From contig NZ_VIGC02000024.1 in assembly GCF_006569185.2 (NCBI RefSeq), positions 1 through 64,000 of the forward strand: a stretch of DNA of 64,000 nt. The letters are read 5' to 3'. The notes below the pieces were generated by a model. That model had not been told where the DNA came from. It made no database searches and saw nothing but the letters and a program-made list of their open reading frames with translations. Below, piece after piece: positions 48,918-56,920 of the stretch; position 1 is the stretch's first letter; each line of letters begins with the position of its first letter. Source of the stretch: Litorilinea aerophila. GTDB lineage: Bacteria; Chloroflexota; Anaerolineae; Caldilineales; Caldilineaceae. The position numbers and the translations under genes are program-made.

Positions 48918-49826
48918 CTAGAGCTTGAGGCCGCTCAGCACCACGCCGGAGATGAAGTAGCGCTGGGCAGCGGCGAAGAGGGCGATGACAGGGATGGTCA
49001 TCACCGCGGCCGCGGCCATGAGCAGGTGGTCGCGCGGGTCGTTGGTCTCCAGGGGGATGTACTGGAAATAGCGCAGGCCCACCGCCGCGGTGAAGAGCTC
49101 AGCCCGGTTCAGGTAGATAAACGGGGCGAAGAATTCGTTCCAGTCGTTCAAGAACTGGAGGATGGCCACCGTGGTGAGGGCGGGCTTCATGAGGGGTACG
49201 ATCACGCTCCACAAGATGCGGAAAGGACCGGCACCGTCGATGAGCGCGGCTTCGTCCAGGTCCCGGGGGATGCTCAGGATGAACTGGCGCAGAAGGAAGA
49301 TCATGAAGGCGCTTCCCCCCAGCCAGGAGCCGATGGTCAGGGGCACGTAGGTGTTGATGAGCTTCAGCTTGAACCAGAGCAGGTACTGGGGGATCAAGGT
49401 GACCGTGCCCGGGATCATCATGGTGCCCAGCATCAGGATGAACCAGACGTTTTTGCCCACAAAGTTGAAGCGGGCAAACGCATAGGCGGTGAGGGTGGCG
49501 GTGATGATGGTGCCCGGGATGGTGATAAAGACAATCAAAAAGCTGTTGGCCATCCAGCGGGCGAAGGGGACCGTCTGGAAGACATCCGCGTAGTTGTGCC
49601 ACTGGGGCGTCGCCGGCCAGAGATGGGGCGTAAAGGAGCGGAGCTCCTGCCAGGTCTGCAGCGAGCTGGAGACGGTCCAGTACAGCGGAAAGGCGAACAT
49701 CAGGCCGGCCAGGGTCAGACAAAAATAGGTGATGACTTTGGTCAGGGTGCGACGTTTCCGCACCGCTTCCGACGTGTGCCGGTCGATACTGATGGGGCGC
49801 GTGGCCATGTCAGATGTCGTGGTCAT
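48918..49826 (-). CDS. Carbohydrate ABC transporter permease, MalG type
   Basis: A 302-residue membrane permease with six predicted helices. A soluble basic N terminus (TSEAVRKRRTLTKV) precedes LTLAGLMFAFPLYWTVSSSL. The EAA loop is DLDEAALIDGAGPFRILWSV. It is the last gene of the binding protein-MalF-MalG operon and starts 6 bases after the MalF stop. The operon has no ATPase gene. Confidence 0.93.
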   Translation of the reverse strand: MTTTSDMATRPISIDRHTSEAVRKRRTLTKVITYFCLTLAGLMFAFPLYWTVSSSLQTWQELRSFTPHLWPATPQWHNYADVFQTVPFARWMANSFLIVFITIPGTIITATLTAYAFARFNFVGKNVWFILMLGTMMIPGTVTLIPQYLLWFKLKLINTYVPLTIGSWLGGSAFMIFLLRQFILSIPRDLDEAALIDGAGPFRILWSVIVPLMKPALTTVAILQFLNDWNEFFAPFIYLNRAELFTAAVGLRYFQYIPLETNDPRDHLLMAAAAVMTIPVIALFAAAQRYFISGVVLSGLKL

Positions 49827-49832
49827 CGGGGC

Positions 49833-50777
49833 TTACTCTCCGTAGTAGAAGACCCAACGTTTGGACAGACGCATCTGGAAGATGGTCAGGGTCACAATGA
49901 TGATGGCGAAGAACCACGCCAGGGCCGCGGCGTAGCCCATGTTCCAGTAGTCGAAGGCCTGCTTCCAGATGTGGAGGCTGAAGAACCAGGTGGCGTAGCC
50001 CGGGCCACCCTCGGTGGCCACAAAGGCAGCGGCGAAGGTCTGCAGCGCGCCGATGATACCCAGGACCGTGTTAAAGAAGATGGTGGGCGTGAGCAGGGGA
50101 ATGGTGACGTGGCGGATGCGCTGCCAGGTGTTGGCACCGTCAATGTGCGCGGCGTCGTACAGGGAGTCGGGAATGCCCTGGAGGCCGGCCAGGAAGATGA
50201 TCATCTGGGTGCCACCGATGCCTCCCCAGAGCCGCATGAGGATCAAGGAGGGGATGGCCCACTGCCGGTCGGTGAACCACCCCGGTGGGTTGGCGACCCC
50301 CAGCTCCCGCAGGGCCTGGTTGACAATGCCAAAATCGGTGTTCAGCAGCCATTTCCAGAGTACCACCGAGGCCACCAGCGGCACCAGGGAGGGCATGAAA
50401 AAAAGCGTCCGGTAGACGGAGACCCCTTTGAGCTGCTGGTTGAGGAGGATGGCCAGAAACATGGAACCCAGCACGCCCAACGGTACGCCCAGCCCGGCGA
50501 AGTAGAAGGTGCGCACCAGGGATGGCCAGAAGAGGTCGTCGTTGGTGAACATCTTGACGTAATTGGCCGCGCCGATGAACTCGGGTGCGCCCAAGACGTC
50601 GTATTTGGTCAGGCTCAGATACAGGGAAGCCAGGCCTGGCCCCACGAACAGGCCAAAAAAGCCGATCAGCCAGGGGGTCAGGAAGAGGTAGCCGTACAGG
50701 TTCTCCCGCCGTCGGGCCGGAGACCAGGCTCGCCGCCTGGCCGCCTTCTTCCCCGCTTCGGTCGCGATGGTCGTCAT
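49833..50777 (-). CDS. Carbohydrate ABC transporter permease, MalF type
   Basis: A 314-residue permease. The ATG at 50777 with TGAGGAG upstream is chosen; the frame is open to 51077 but that part overlaps the binding-protein gene. The N terminus is rich in Arg and Lys, then YGYLFLTPWLIGFFGLFVGP. Six helices follow, and the EAA-like loop reads SLYDAAHIDGANTWQRIRHV, with Asp for the usual Glu. Confidence 0.93.
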   Translation of the reverse strand: MTTIATEAGKKAARRRAWSPARRRENLYGYLFLTPWLIGFFGLFVGPGLASLYLSLTKYDVLGAPEFIGAANYVKMFTNDDLFWPSLVRTFYFAGLGVPLGVLGSMFLAILLNQQLKGVSVYRTLFFMPSLVPLVASVVLWKWLLNTDFGIVNQALRELGVANPPGWFTDRQWAIPSLILMRLWGGIGGTQMIIFLAGLQGIPDSLYDAAHIDGANTWQRIRHVTIPLLTPTIFFNTVLGIIGALQTFAAAFVATEGGPGYATWFFSLHIWKQAFDYWNMGYAAALAWFFAIIIVTLTIFQMRLSKRWVFYYGE

Positions 50778-50907
50778 CTGGAACTCCTCAGGGTGTCGAT
50801 GATCAGGGCAGGAGGGCGCAGGCGGACGCCAGTGCGCCCACCCACACCCTCCCGCCGTCAGCCGCGAACGGCCGCGGCTCTCTCGCGTCCATCCCATCGG
50901 GCCGACA

Positions 50908-52266
50908 TCAGGCCGGGTCCATATCCAGCACGTCCTGAACGGCCTTGTGGAGATCTTCCAACCCCTGCTCAAAGGGAATGGGGTCGTTGGGATCCAGGAG
51001 GAGCTGCACCCGCTGGGTGATGGCATCGGTATATTCCCGTCCCCGGGAATTGGCCGGCGCGTAGGCCGGAATGCCATTTTCCAGGTTCGGAATGAACCAT
51101 TCGTGGATGGGGTTTTGTTTCACCAGCTCATCCAGCACGTCCGGCCGGACCAGCGCGCCCTGCCCGGCCACCAGGTTGAAGCCCAGGCACCCCTCGAAGT
51201 TGGTGATGTGTTTGATGAATTCGTAGGCCTCCTGGGGATGGGCGCTGCTCGCGTTGATGTTCCACGTGCCGCCCCGGATCTGGCAGGGGAAACGCCCATC
51301 CTCCCGGGTGGGGAAGAGGCCCTGCCAGGCTTCGGCAATGCTGGGGTCCTGGATGTCCCGGTCGAAGTTGCGGACGTTGAGGGAACCGGCCCAGTTCATG
51401 GTGATCTTCCCCTCCAACTGGGCCGCGGCCACGTTGAGGTCGCCGCCGGGCGAGGGCAACACCTTGTCCACCACGGCCAGGTCATAGAGCCAGCGGAACG
51501 CCGCCTGGGCCCGCTCGTCGTCCAGGATCAGGCAGCGGGTTCCCTCTTCGTTGATGAAGGTGGTGTTCCAGATGCGGCAGAGGACGGCGACGGCGGACTC
51601 GCTGTAGGGGAAGGCCATGCCGAACCGCTCCCCCTCCTTGTAGAAGGTGCGGGCCCATTCGCCGTAGGTTTCCATGGAGGTCTCGTGGCCCATCGGGTCC
51701 GGCGGCTCGATGCCCGCCTCTTCAAAATGGCGCTTGTTGATGACCATGGTGTCGTGACCGGCCCATCCCCAACTGGGCAGGCCATAAATCTTCCCCTTAT
51801 AACGCTGGATGGTGATGAACTGTTCAAACCACTGGCTCAGGTCCAGGTCATCTGCCTCCATCAGCTCATCCATGGGCCCGATGATGCCCTTGTCGATGGC
51901 CCGCCAGAAGTGATAGTGGGAGGGGTCGAAGGCGATGATGTCGCCCAAATCGCCGGCCGCGTGCATGGCGTACATCTTGCCGTAGTTGTCCTGCTGGCTG
52001 GATCCGGTCAGGGGGCGGAATTCGATGTCGATGTTGGGGTGTAATTCCTTGAATGTCTCGATCCGCTCTTCGTTCCAGCCGGTGCCGGGCCCCCGGAAGG
52101 TATCCCAGATCAGTTTAATGGTGTCGCTGCTGGCGGTCGCTTCTCCGCCTTCACTGCCGGTTTGGGGGGCAGCCGCCTCCGGCGCACTACAGGCGGCCAA
52201 CAGGCTACCGGTCACCAGGGCGCCGCTGAAACGCAGGAACGTGCGCCGTGAGATTGGGGTGGACAT
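50908..52266 (-). CDS. Sugar-binding lipoprotein with Tat signal
   Basis: A 452-residue family 1 solute-binding protein. ATG 52266 is preceded by AAGGAGG. The N terminus carries a twin-arginine motif (ISRRTFLRFSG) and a lipobox (LLAAC), then a Gly/Ala/Glu-rich linker and IKLIWDTFRGPGTGWNEERI. Later segments are typical of sugar binders (FKELHPNIDIEFRP, YGLPSWGWAGHDTMVINKRH). It feeds the MalF and MalG permeases encoded just downstream. The sugar is unknown. Confidence 0.92.
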   Translation of the reverse strand: MSTPISRRTFLRFSGALVTGSLLAACSAPEAAAPQTGSEGGEATASSDTIKLIWDTFRGPGTGWNEERIETFKELHPNIDIEFRPLTGSSQQDNYGKMYAMHAAGDLGDIIAFDPSHYHFWRAIDKGIIGPMDELMEADDLDLSQWFEQFITIQRYKGKIYGLPSWGWAGHDTMVINKRHFEEAGIEPPDPMGHETSMETYGEWARTFYKEGERFGMAFPYSESAVAVLCRIWNTTFINEEGTRCLILDDERAQAAFRWLYDLAVVDKVLPSPGGDLNVAAAQLEGKITMNWAGSLNVRNFDRDIQDPSIAEAWQGLFPTREDGRFPCQIRGGTWNINASSAHPQEAYEFIKHITNFEGCLGFNLVAGQGALVRPDVLDELVKQNPIHEWFIPNLENGIPAYAPANSRGREYTDAITQRVQLLLDPNDPIPFEQGLEDLHKAVQDVLDMDPA

Positions 52267-52328
52267 GGGCAGAACCTCCTTGTGGTTTTGGGTTTGAAGT
52301 GACATGAAGCCAGCGTCGACTGGCATGG

Positions 52329-52381
52329 GTGTAGATCGCATCTGTGGGCGGGGGTGGGGAGTGCCAGACTGCGGTCTACAC
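52329..52381. promoter_or_regulatory. Inverted repeat upstream of the sugar-importer operon
   Basis: GTGTAGATCGCATCTG (52329-52344) is matched by the complement of CAGACTGCGGTCTACAC (52365-52381) with one mismatch and one extra base, around a G-rich 20-base loop. It is 63 bases upstream of the binding-protein start. A second perfect repeat, CCTGCAA/TTGCAGG, lies at 52401-52427. The 406-base gap holds these two structures and no gene. Confidence 0.45.
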
Positions 52382-52672
52382 GGTGAAACACAGACCGATT
52401 CCTGCAAAGAAAAAGGATCGTTGCAGGCCGATGGGATGGAACGTCAACGATGCTCGGGAACAGATGGCGCGCGTGGCAAAATGGTCTGACCATTCAGGCT
52501 GCTCGATTCTAGCATATCCACGCTCGGGCTGTCAACCAGGATTTCGCCGGCCAAATCGGCTATCTTCCAGGCCGACGCCTGCCCCAATTTGCGTGGCCGT
52601 TGGCTGCAGTGGGACAATACGGTCGCATTCCATGCCGTTCAACCCACCCCATCAACCACCAGGAGGATCCCC

Positions 52673-54049
52673 ATGCTCAGCATACGCCTGGCCCAGCGCG
52701 CGGCAGAAGGGCGGCCCATCCGGGTCGGCATCATCGGCACCGGCAAGTTTGGCGCCGGCCTGGTCGCCCAGATCTCCCAGATGCAAGGCATGACCGTCTC
52801 GGCCATCGCCGACATCAACCTGGATCACGCCATCCACGCCTACTCGTCCAGCGGCGTCCCGGCGGAGGCCCTCGTCACCGCGGAGCGGGCCGCCGCCATC
52901 GACGATGCCATCCGCGCCGACCGGCCGGCCATCACCCAGGACGGCCTGCTGGTGGCCCAGTCCGAATTGGTGGACGTGGTGGTGGAGGCCACGGGCGTGC
53001 CGGACGTGGGCGCGCGCATGGCCTACGAGGCCATCACCCACAACAAGCACGTGGTCATGGTCAACGTGGAGGCGGACGTCACCGTGGGGCCCATCCTGCG
53101 CCGGCTGGCCGACGCGGCGGGTGTGGTCTACACCCTGGTGGACGGCGACCAGCCCGGCTGCACCATGAACATGGTGGACTGGGCCCGGGCTCTGGGCTTC
53201 GAGGTGGTGGCCGCGGGCCGGGGTACCATCATGTACGCCGACGACCGTCAGGGCACGCCGGACACCGTGCCCCAGCGCTTCGGCTTCAGCCAGGAGATGA
53301 TCCAGCGCCGCACCATCAACCTCAAGATGTACAATTCCTTCCGGGACGGCACCAAAGCCCAGGTGGAGATGGCCGCGCTGGCCAACGCGGCCGGCCTGGT
53401 GCCCGACGTACGGGGCATGCACGAGCCGTCGGTGAACATCGAGGACATCGCCCGGGTCTTCAGCCGACGGGAAGAAGGGGGCATCCTCAGCCGCCACGGC
53501 GTGGTGGAGCTGGCCAACAGCGTGGCGGAAGATGGCCAGACCCTGCTGCCCAATGGCCTGGGCATGGGGGTCTTCGTGGTCATCCGCACAGACCATCCCT
53601 TCACCCAGGAAGATCTGCGCGCCTACTACCTCCACCCCGGCGGCAACGGCCACAACTACCTCCTCTATCGGCCCTACCATCTGGTCGCGGTGGAAGCGCC
53701 CATCTCCATCGCCAAAGCCGCCCTCTACGGCGAGCCCACAGGGTCTCCCCTGCCCACGCCCACGACGGAGGTCATCACCGTGGCCAAGCGCCATCTGGAA
53801 GAGGGGGAAACCCTGGACGGCGGCGGTGGCTACACTGTCAATGGCCTTTGCGAGCGCGTCGACGTGGCCCGGGCGCAGGGGCTTTTGCCCCTGGGGCTGG
53901 CTGCCGGTGCCCGGCTGAAATGTGACGTGGCCCAGGGGGAAGCCATCACCTACGACATGGTGGAATTGGTGGAGGATTCTTTTATCCTCAAGCTGCGCCG
54001 CCTGCAGGATGCCACCATCTGGCCGGCGGGCAACGCAAGAAGCGCATGA
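52673..54049 (+). CDS. DXR-like (DRL/SAF-domain) NAD(P)-dependent oxidoreductase
   Basis: A 458-residue oxidoreductase. The N-terminal homoserine-dehydrogenase-like Rossmann motif is RVGIIGTGKFGAGLVAQIS; further segments are VDVVVEATGVPDVGARMAYE and KHVVMVNVEADVTVGP. The C-terminal part resembles an SAF domain (GLLPLGLAAGARLKCDVAQG). This arrangement matches the DXR-like (DRL) enzymes first described in Brucella, some of which make methylerythritol phosphate, but most relatives have other or unknown substrates. AGGAGG lies 6 bases before the ATG. It is divergent from a sugar importer, so a sugar-derived substrate is plausible. Confidence 0.8.
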   Translation: MLSIRLAQRAAEGRPIRVGIIGTGKFGAGLVAQISQMQGMTVSAIADINLDHAIHAYSSSGVPAEALVTAERAAAIDDAIRADRPAITQDGLLVAQSELVDVVVEATGVPDVGARMAYEAITHNKHVVMVNVEADVTVGPILRRLADAAGVVYTLVDGDQPGCTMNMVDWARALGFEVVAAGRGTIMYADDRQGTPDTVPQRFGFSQEMIQRRTINLKMYNSFRDGTKAQVEMAALANAAGLVPDVRGMHEPSVNIEDIARVFSRREEGGILSRHGVVELANSVAEDGQTLLPNGLGMGVFVVIRTDHPFTQEDLRAYYLHPGGNGHNYLLYRPYHLVAVEAPISIAKAALYGEPTGSPLPTPTTEVITVAKRHLEEGETLDGGGGYTVNGLCERVDVARAQGLLPLGLAAGARLKCDVAQGEAITYDMVELVEDSFILKLRRLQDATIWPAGNARSA

Positions 54050-54097
54050 AGGGCGCCGCGGCAAGCCCCAGGGCACACTGTCTTGCCGCCTGGCTGC

Positions 54098-54475
54098 TTA
54101 CTTGTAGGGCAACGCCTCCAGCGCCACATGGCCGGTGAGCGCTTCAAACTCCGGGTCTTTGTGGAGCAAGATGGCCTGGGTTTGAAGCGCATAGGCCGCT
54201 ATGATGGTATCTACCAGGGACAAACGATGGATGGCTTTCAACCGGGCGGCAGTGAGCAGGACTGCTTCCTCCAGCTGCCAGAGGAACGTTGCCGGGAGCG
54301 CCTTCATCAGGGCGTAGCGTCGCTCTGCTTCTGGCACGCCCCGTTCCTGTTGGCTGATATAGTTCACTTCCAGGAGGCTGACCCAGGTAATGAAGGCCGA
54401 TCCGCTGCGTAACACCTCTTCAACCCTGGTTGCACCGGCCTCATCTTCAATCAGGGTTAGAAGGGCCGGAAGGGG
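54098..54475 (-). pseudogene. Degenerate PIN-domain ribonuclease
   Basis: The longest start gives 105 residues from GTG 54415, and the frame continues upstream to about 54475 without a start codon. The reading ALLTLIEDEAGATRVEEVL then FITWVSLLEVNYISQQ and LSLVDTIIAAYAL matches a PIN domain from its first helix onward. The expected opening strand with the catalytic Asp (LDTSALL) is replaced by VPLPALL, and no antitoxin gene is adjacent. This points to a decayed VapC-like toxin. It could still be translated from 54415 as an inactive protein. Confidence 0.6.
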
Positions 54476-54558
54476 AACGTGATTTACGACCTGCCTGTCT
54501 GCCCGGGAGTAAAATGGGGGTGGATGAGGGTCGAATCATGCCAGCGAGGAGGTCGTAC

Positions 54559-54933
54559 ATGATAACGGTGAAACGGGTCTATGAAGCACCGGCTGCGGAC
54601 GACGGCCAGCGTTTCCTGGTGGACCGCCTTTGGCCCCGGGGCGTTAAGAAGGACGAGCTACGTCTGGACGGCTGGCTGAAGGAGGTGGCTCCCAGCGACG
54701 CGCTGCGTAAGTGGTTCGGCCACGACCCCGCCAGATGGGAGGAATTTCAGCAGCGCTACTTCGCCGAGTTGGAGGCCAACCCCGACGCCTGGCAGCCTCT
54801 CCTGACGGCGGCCCGCCAGGGCGATGTGACGTTGCTGTACAGCGCCCGGGATGAGGCCCACAACAACGCTGTGGCGCTGAAGGCCTTCCTGGAGCGCTAC
54901 CTGGCAGATACGGAGACCGCCCATGGCGAATGA
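54559..54933 (+). CDS. DUF488-family protein
   Basis: A 124-residue protein of the DUF488 (YeaO-like) family of unknown activity. Recognisable segments are [39 protein letters not shown] and [27 protein letters not shown] precedes the ATG at 54559. Its last codons overlap the start of the NADH dehydrogenase gene by 11 bases, so the two are co-expressed. Confidence 0.92.
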   Translation: MITVKRVYEAPAADDGQRFLVDRLWPRGVKKDELRLDGWLKEVAPSDALRKWFGHDPARWEEFQQRYFAELEANPDAWQPLLTAARQGDVTLLYSARDEAHNNAVALKAFLERYLADTETAHGE

Positions 54934-56185
54934 ACGTCCCCAGGTGGTGATTGTGGGCGCCGGCTTTGGCGGCCTGTGGGCTGTCCGCGGGCTGGCCGGC
55001 GCGCCGGTGGACGTGCTGTTGGTGGACCGCAACAACTATCACACCTTTTTGCCCCTACTCTACCAGGTGGCCGCCGCGGAGCTGGAGCCCGAGGCCATCG
55101 CCTATCCCATCCGCAGCATCCTGCGGGAGATGCCCAACGCCCGCTTTCTGTTGGCCGAGGTGGAGGAGGTGGATCTGGCTGCGCGCCAGCTCCAGACCAG
55201 CGTGGGCCCGGTCCCCTACGACTACCTGGTGCTGGCCCTGGGCAGTGCCCCCCACTTTTTCGGGGTGCCCGGCGCCCGGGAACACGCGTTTACCCTCAAG
55301 AGCATGGAGGACGCCATCCGCCTGCGCAATCATGTGCTGGGGCGCTTTGAGGCGGCCCAGTGGCAACAGGATCCGGACGCCCGGGCGCGGGCCTTGACCT
55401 TCGTGGTGGTAGGTGGGGGCCCCACCGGCGTGGAGTTCGCCGGCGCGCTGGCCGAGCTCATCAACGGGCCGTTGCGTCGGGACTACCCGGACCTGGATTT
55501 TCGGTCGGCCCGGGTGATCCTGCTGGAAGCCCAGTCGACCCTGCTCCCCGGCCTGCCGGAGCGGCTGCAACAGTATGCCCGGCGTCGCCTGGAACAGATG
55601 GGGGTGGATGTACGCCTGCAGGCCCTGGTGGAGGAGATTGCACCCGCCCAGGTCCGCATCCGAGCCGGGGAAGTCATCCAGTCGGATACGGTGGTGTGGA
55701 CCGCGGGCGTCCAGGGGGTGCCCGGGGCTGATCGTTGGGGGTTGCCCACGGGGCGGGCCGGCCGGGTGGCAGTGTTGCCCACCTTGCAGGTGCCCGGCCA
55801 TCCCGAGGTTTACGTGATTGGCGATCTGGCCTATGTGGAGCAGGAGGGGCGCCCGTTGCCCATGGTGGCGCCGGTGGCCACCCAGCAGGGTAAAGCCGTG
55901 GCCGCCAACCTGCGCCGTCAGCTTCAGGGGCAGGAGCTGCAACCCTTCCGCTACCGGGATCGGGGCACCATGGCCACCATCGGCCGCAACGCGGCCGTGG
56001 CCCAGGTTTACGGGCGCTCCTTCACCGGTTTCATCGCCTGGGTGTTGTGGCTGGGGGTTCACCTTTTCAACCTGATCGGCTTCCGCAACCGGCTGTTGGT
56101 GATGCTCAGCTGGGCCTGGGACTACTTCTTCTACGAGCGGGTGGTGCGCCTGCAGATGCCCCGGCTGGATCCGGATGGGAAGTAA
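54923..56185 (+). CDS. NDH-2-like NADH dehydrogenase / FAD oxidoreductase
   Basis: A 420-residue flavoprotein of the type II NADH dehydrogenase family, which passes electrons from NADH to quinone without pumping ions. The FAD motif is [18 protein letters not shown]; the NAD motif [19 protein letters not shown]; and the second FAD-contacting region [12 protein letters not shown]. The C-terminal [17 protein letters not shown] region is likely the amphipathic membrane anchor. Start ATG 54923 overlaps DUF488. A second, fused NDH-2 is encoded at 61.8-63.6 kb, so the cell has at least two. Confidence 0.93.
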   Translation: MANERPQVVIVGAGFGGLWAVRGLAGAPVDVLLVDRNNYHTFLPLLYQVAAAELEPEAIAYPIRSILREMPNARFLLAEVEEVDLAARQLQTSVGPVPYDYLVLALGSAPHFFGVPGAREHAFTLKSMEDAIRLRNHVLGRFEAAQWQQDPDARARALTFVVVGGGPTGVEFAGALAELINGPLRRDYPDLDFRSARVILLEAQSTLLPGLPERLQQYARRRLEQMGVDVRLQALVEEIAPAQVRIRAGEVIQSDTVVWTAGVQGVPGADRWGLPTGRAGRVAVLPTLQVPGHPEVYVIGDLAYVEQEGRPLPMVAPVATQQGKAVAANLRRQLQGQELQPFRYRDRGTMATIGRNAAVAQVYGRSFTGFIAWVLWLGVHLFNLIGFRNRLLVMLSWAWDYFFYERVVRLQMPRLDPDGK

Positions 56186-56219
56186 CTGGTTCCCCTTCCA
56201 CTCCCGGATAATGAAGGGA

Positions 56220-56249
56220 TTGTACGGCATTGGAGAAGTATGCTACAAT
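56220..56249 (+). promoter_or_regulatory. Promoter of the vapBC-like operon
   Basis: TTGTAC (56220-56225), 18 bases, then TACAAT (56244-56249), reading into the antitoxin gene. The -10 element overlaps the operator listed next. Confidence 0.6.
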
Positions 56250-56279
56250 ACACATAAAACGGCTATTTTGTGTGTATTG
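56246..56279. promoter_or_regulatory. Inverted-repeat operator of the vapBC-like operon
   Basis: CAATACACA (56246-56254) and TGTGTATTG (56271-56279) are perfect 9-base arms, with partial symmetry continuing inward (TAAAAC against ATTTTG). The left arm overlaps the -10 element and the right arm ends just before the ribosome site, the usual place for antitoxin-toxin autorepression. Confidence 0.75.
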
Positions 56280-56293
56280 CAAGGAGGCATAGC

Positions 56294-56506
56294 ATGCGCA
56301 CTAATGTGGTGATCGATGAGCAGTTGATGGCGCAGGCCCTGGCACTGAGCGGACTGCGGACGAAACGGGCCGTAATCGAGGAAGCCCTGCGCCTGTTGAT
56401 CCGCCTCAAGCAGCAGGAACAAGTGCGCGCTCTGCGGGGGCAGCTCTCTTGGGAGGGGGATTTGAACGCGCTGCGTCAGGATCGACTCCCAGATCCTGTG
56501 AAGTAG
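56294..56506 (+). CDS. vapB: VapB-like antitoxin
   Basis: A 70-residue protein of the VapB/DUF2191 type. It begins MRTNVVIDEQLMAQALAL, a ribbon-helix-like DNA-binding opening, then LRTKRAVIEEALRLLIRLKQQ, and ends with a short acidic and hydrophobic tail (GDLNALRQDR) that would wrap the toxin. AAGGAGG precedes the ATG. The toxin gene follows at once. The operator upstream fits autoregulation by the pair. Confidence 0.88.
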   Translation: MRTNVVIDEQLMAQALALSGLRTKRAVIEEALRLLIRLKQQEQVRALRGQLSWEGDLNALRQDRLPDPVK

Positions 56507-56522
56507 GATGAGGAGGAAACGC

Positions 56523-56918
56523 GTGTGGCTCGTTGACTCCTCCGTGTGGATCGACTACTTCAATGGGGTGGTTACGCCCGAGACCGACACACTGGATAGT
56601 GCCCTGGGGCAGCGCGAGCTGGGGCTGGGCGATATCATCCTGTGTGAGGTGTTGCAGGGCTTTCGTCGTCAGCAGGATTTTGTGCGGGCACAACGGGCTT
56701 TACTCCAATTTCCTATCTTTCCCATCGGTGGCAAAGAGATCGCTATTCGAAGCGCAGAGAACTATCGTTTCCTGCGTCTTCGGGGCGTCACCGTGCGCAA
56801 GACCATCGACTGCTTGATTGCCACCTTTGCCATCGAAAGCGGATACGCCCTGCTGTACAGCGATCGAGACTTCGATGCCTTTGTGGAATATCTGGGCTTA
56901 ATCGCCGCCCCCCAGTGA
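56523..56918 (+). CDS. vapC: VapC-like PIN-domain toxin ribonuclease
   Basis: A PIN-domain RNase of 131 residues from GTG 56523, which has AGGAGG (56511-56516) 6 bases upstream; an ATG at 56508 would add five residues. Acidic active-site residues are visible: LVDSSVWIDYF (first Asp), LCEVLQGF (Glu), KTIDCLIATFAI (Asp) and LLYSDRDFDAF (last Asp). All four acidic positions are intact, unlike the remnant at 54.1 kb. It should cleave tRNA or other RNA unless bound by VapB. Confidence 0.92.
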   Translation: MWLVDSSVWIDYFNGVVTPETDTLDSALGQRELGLGDIILCEVLQGFRRQQDFVRAQRALLQFPIFPIGGKEIAIRSAENYRFLRLRGVTVRKTIDCLIATFAIESGYALLYSDRDFDAFVEYLGLIAAPQ

Positions 56919-56920
56919 AC

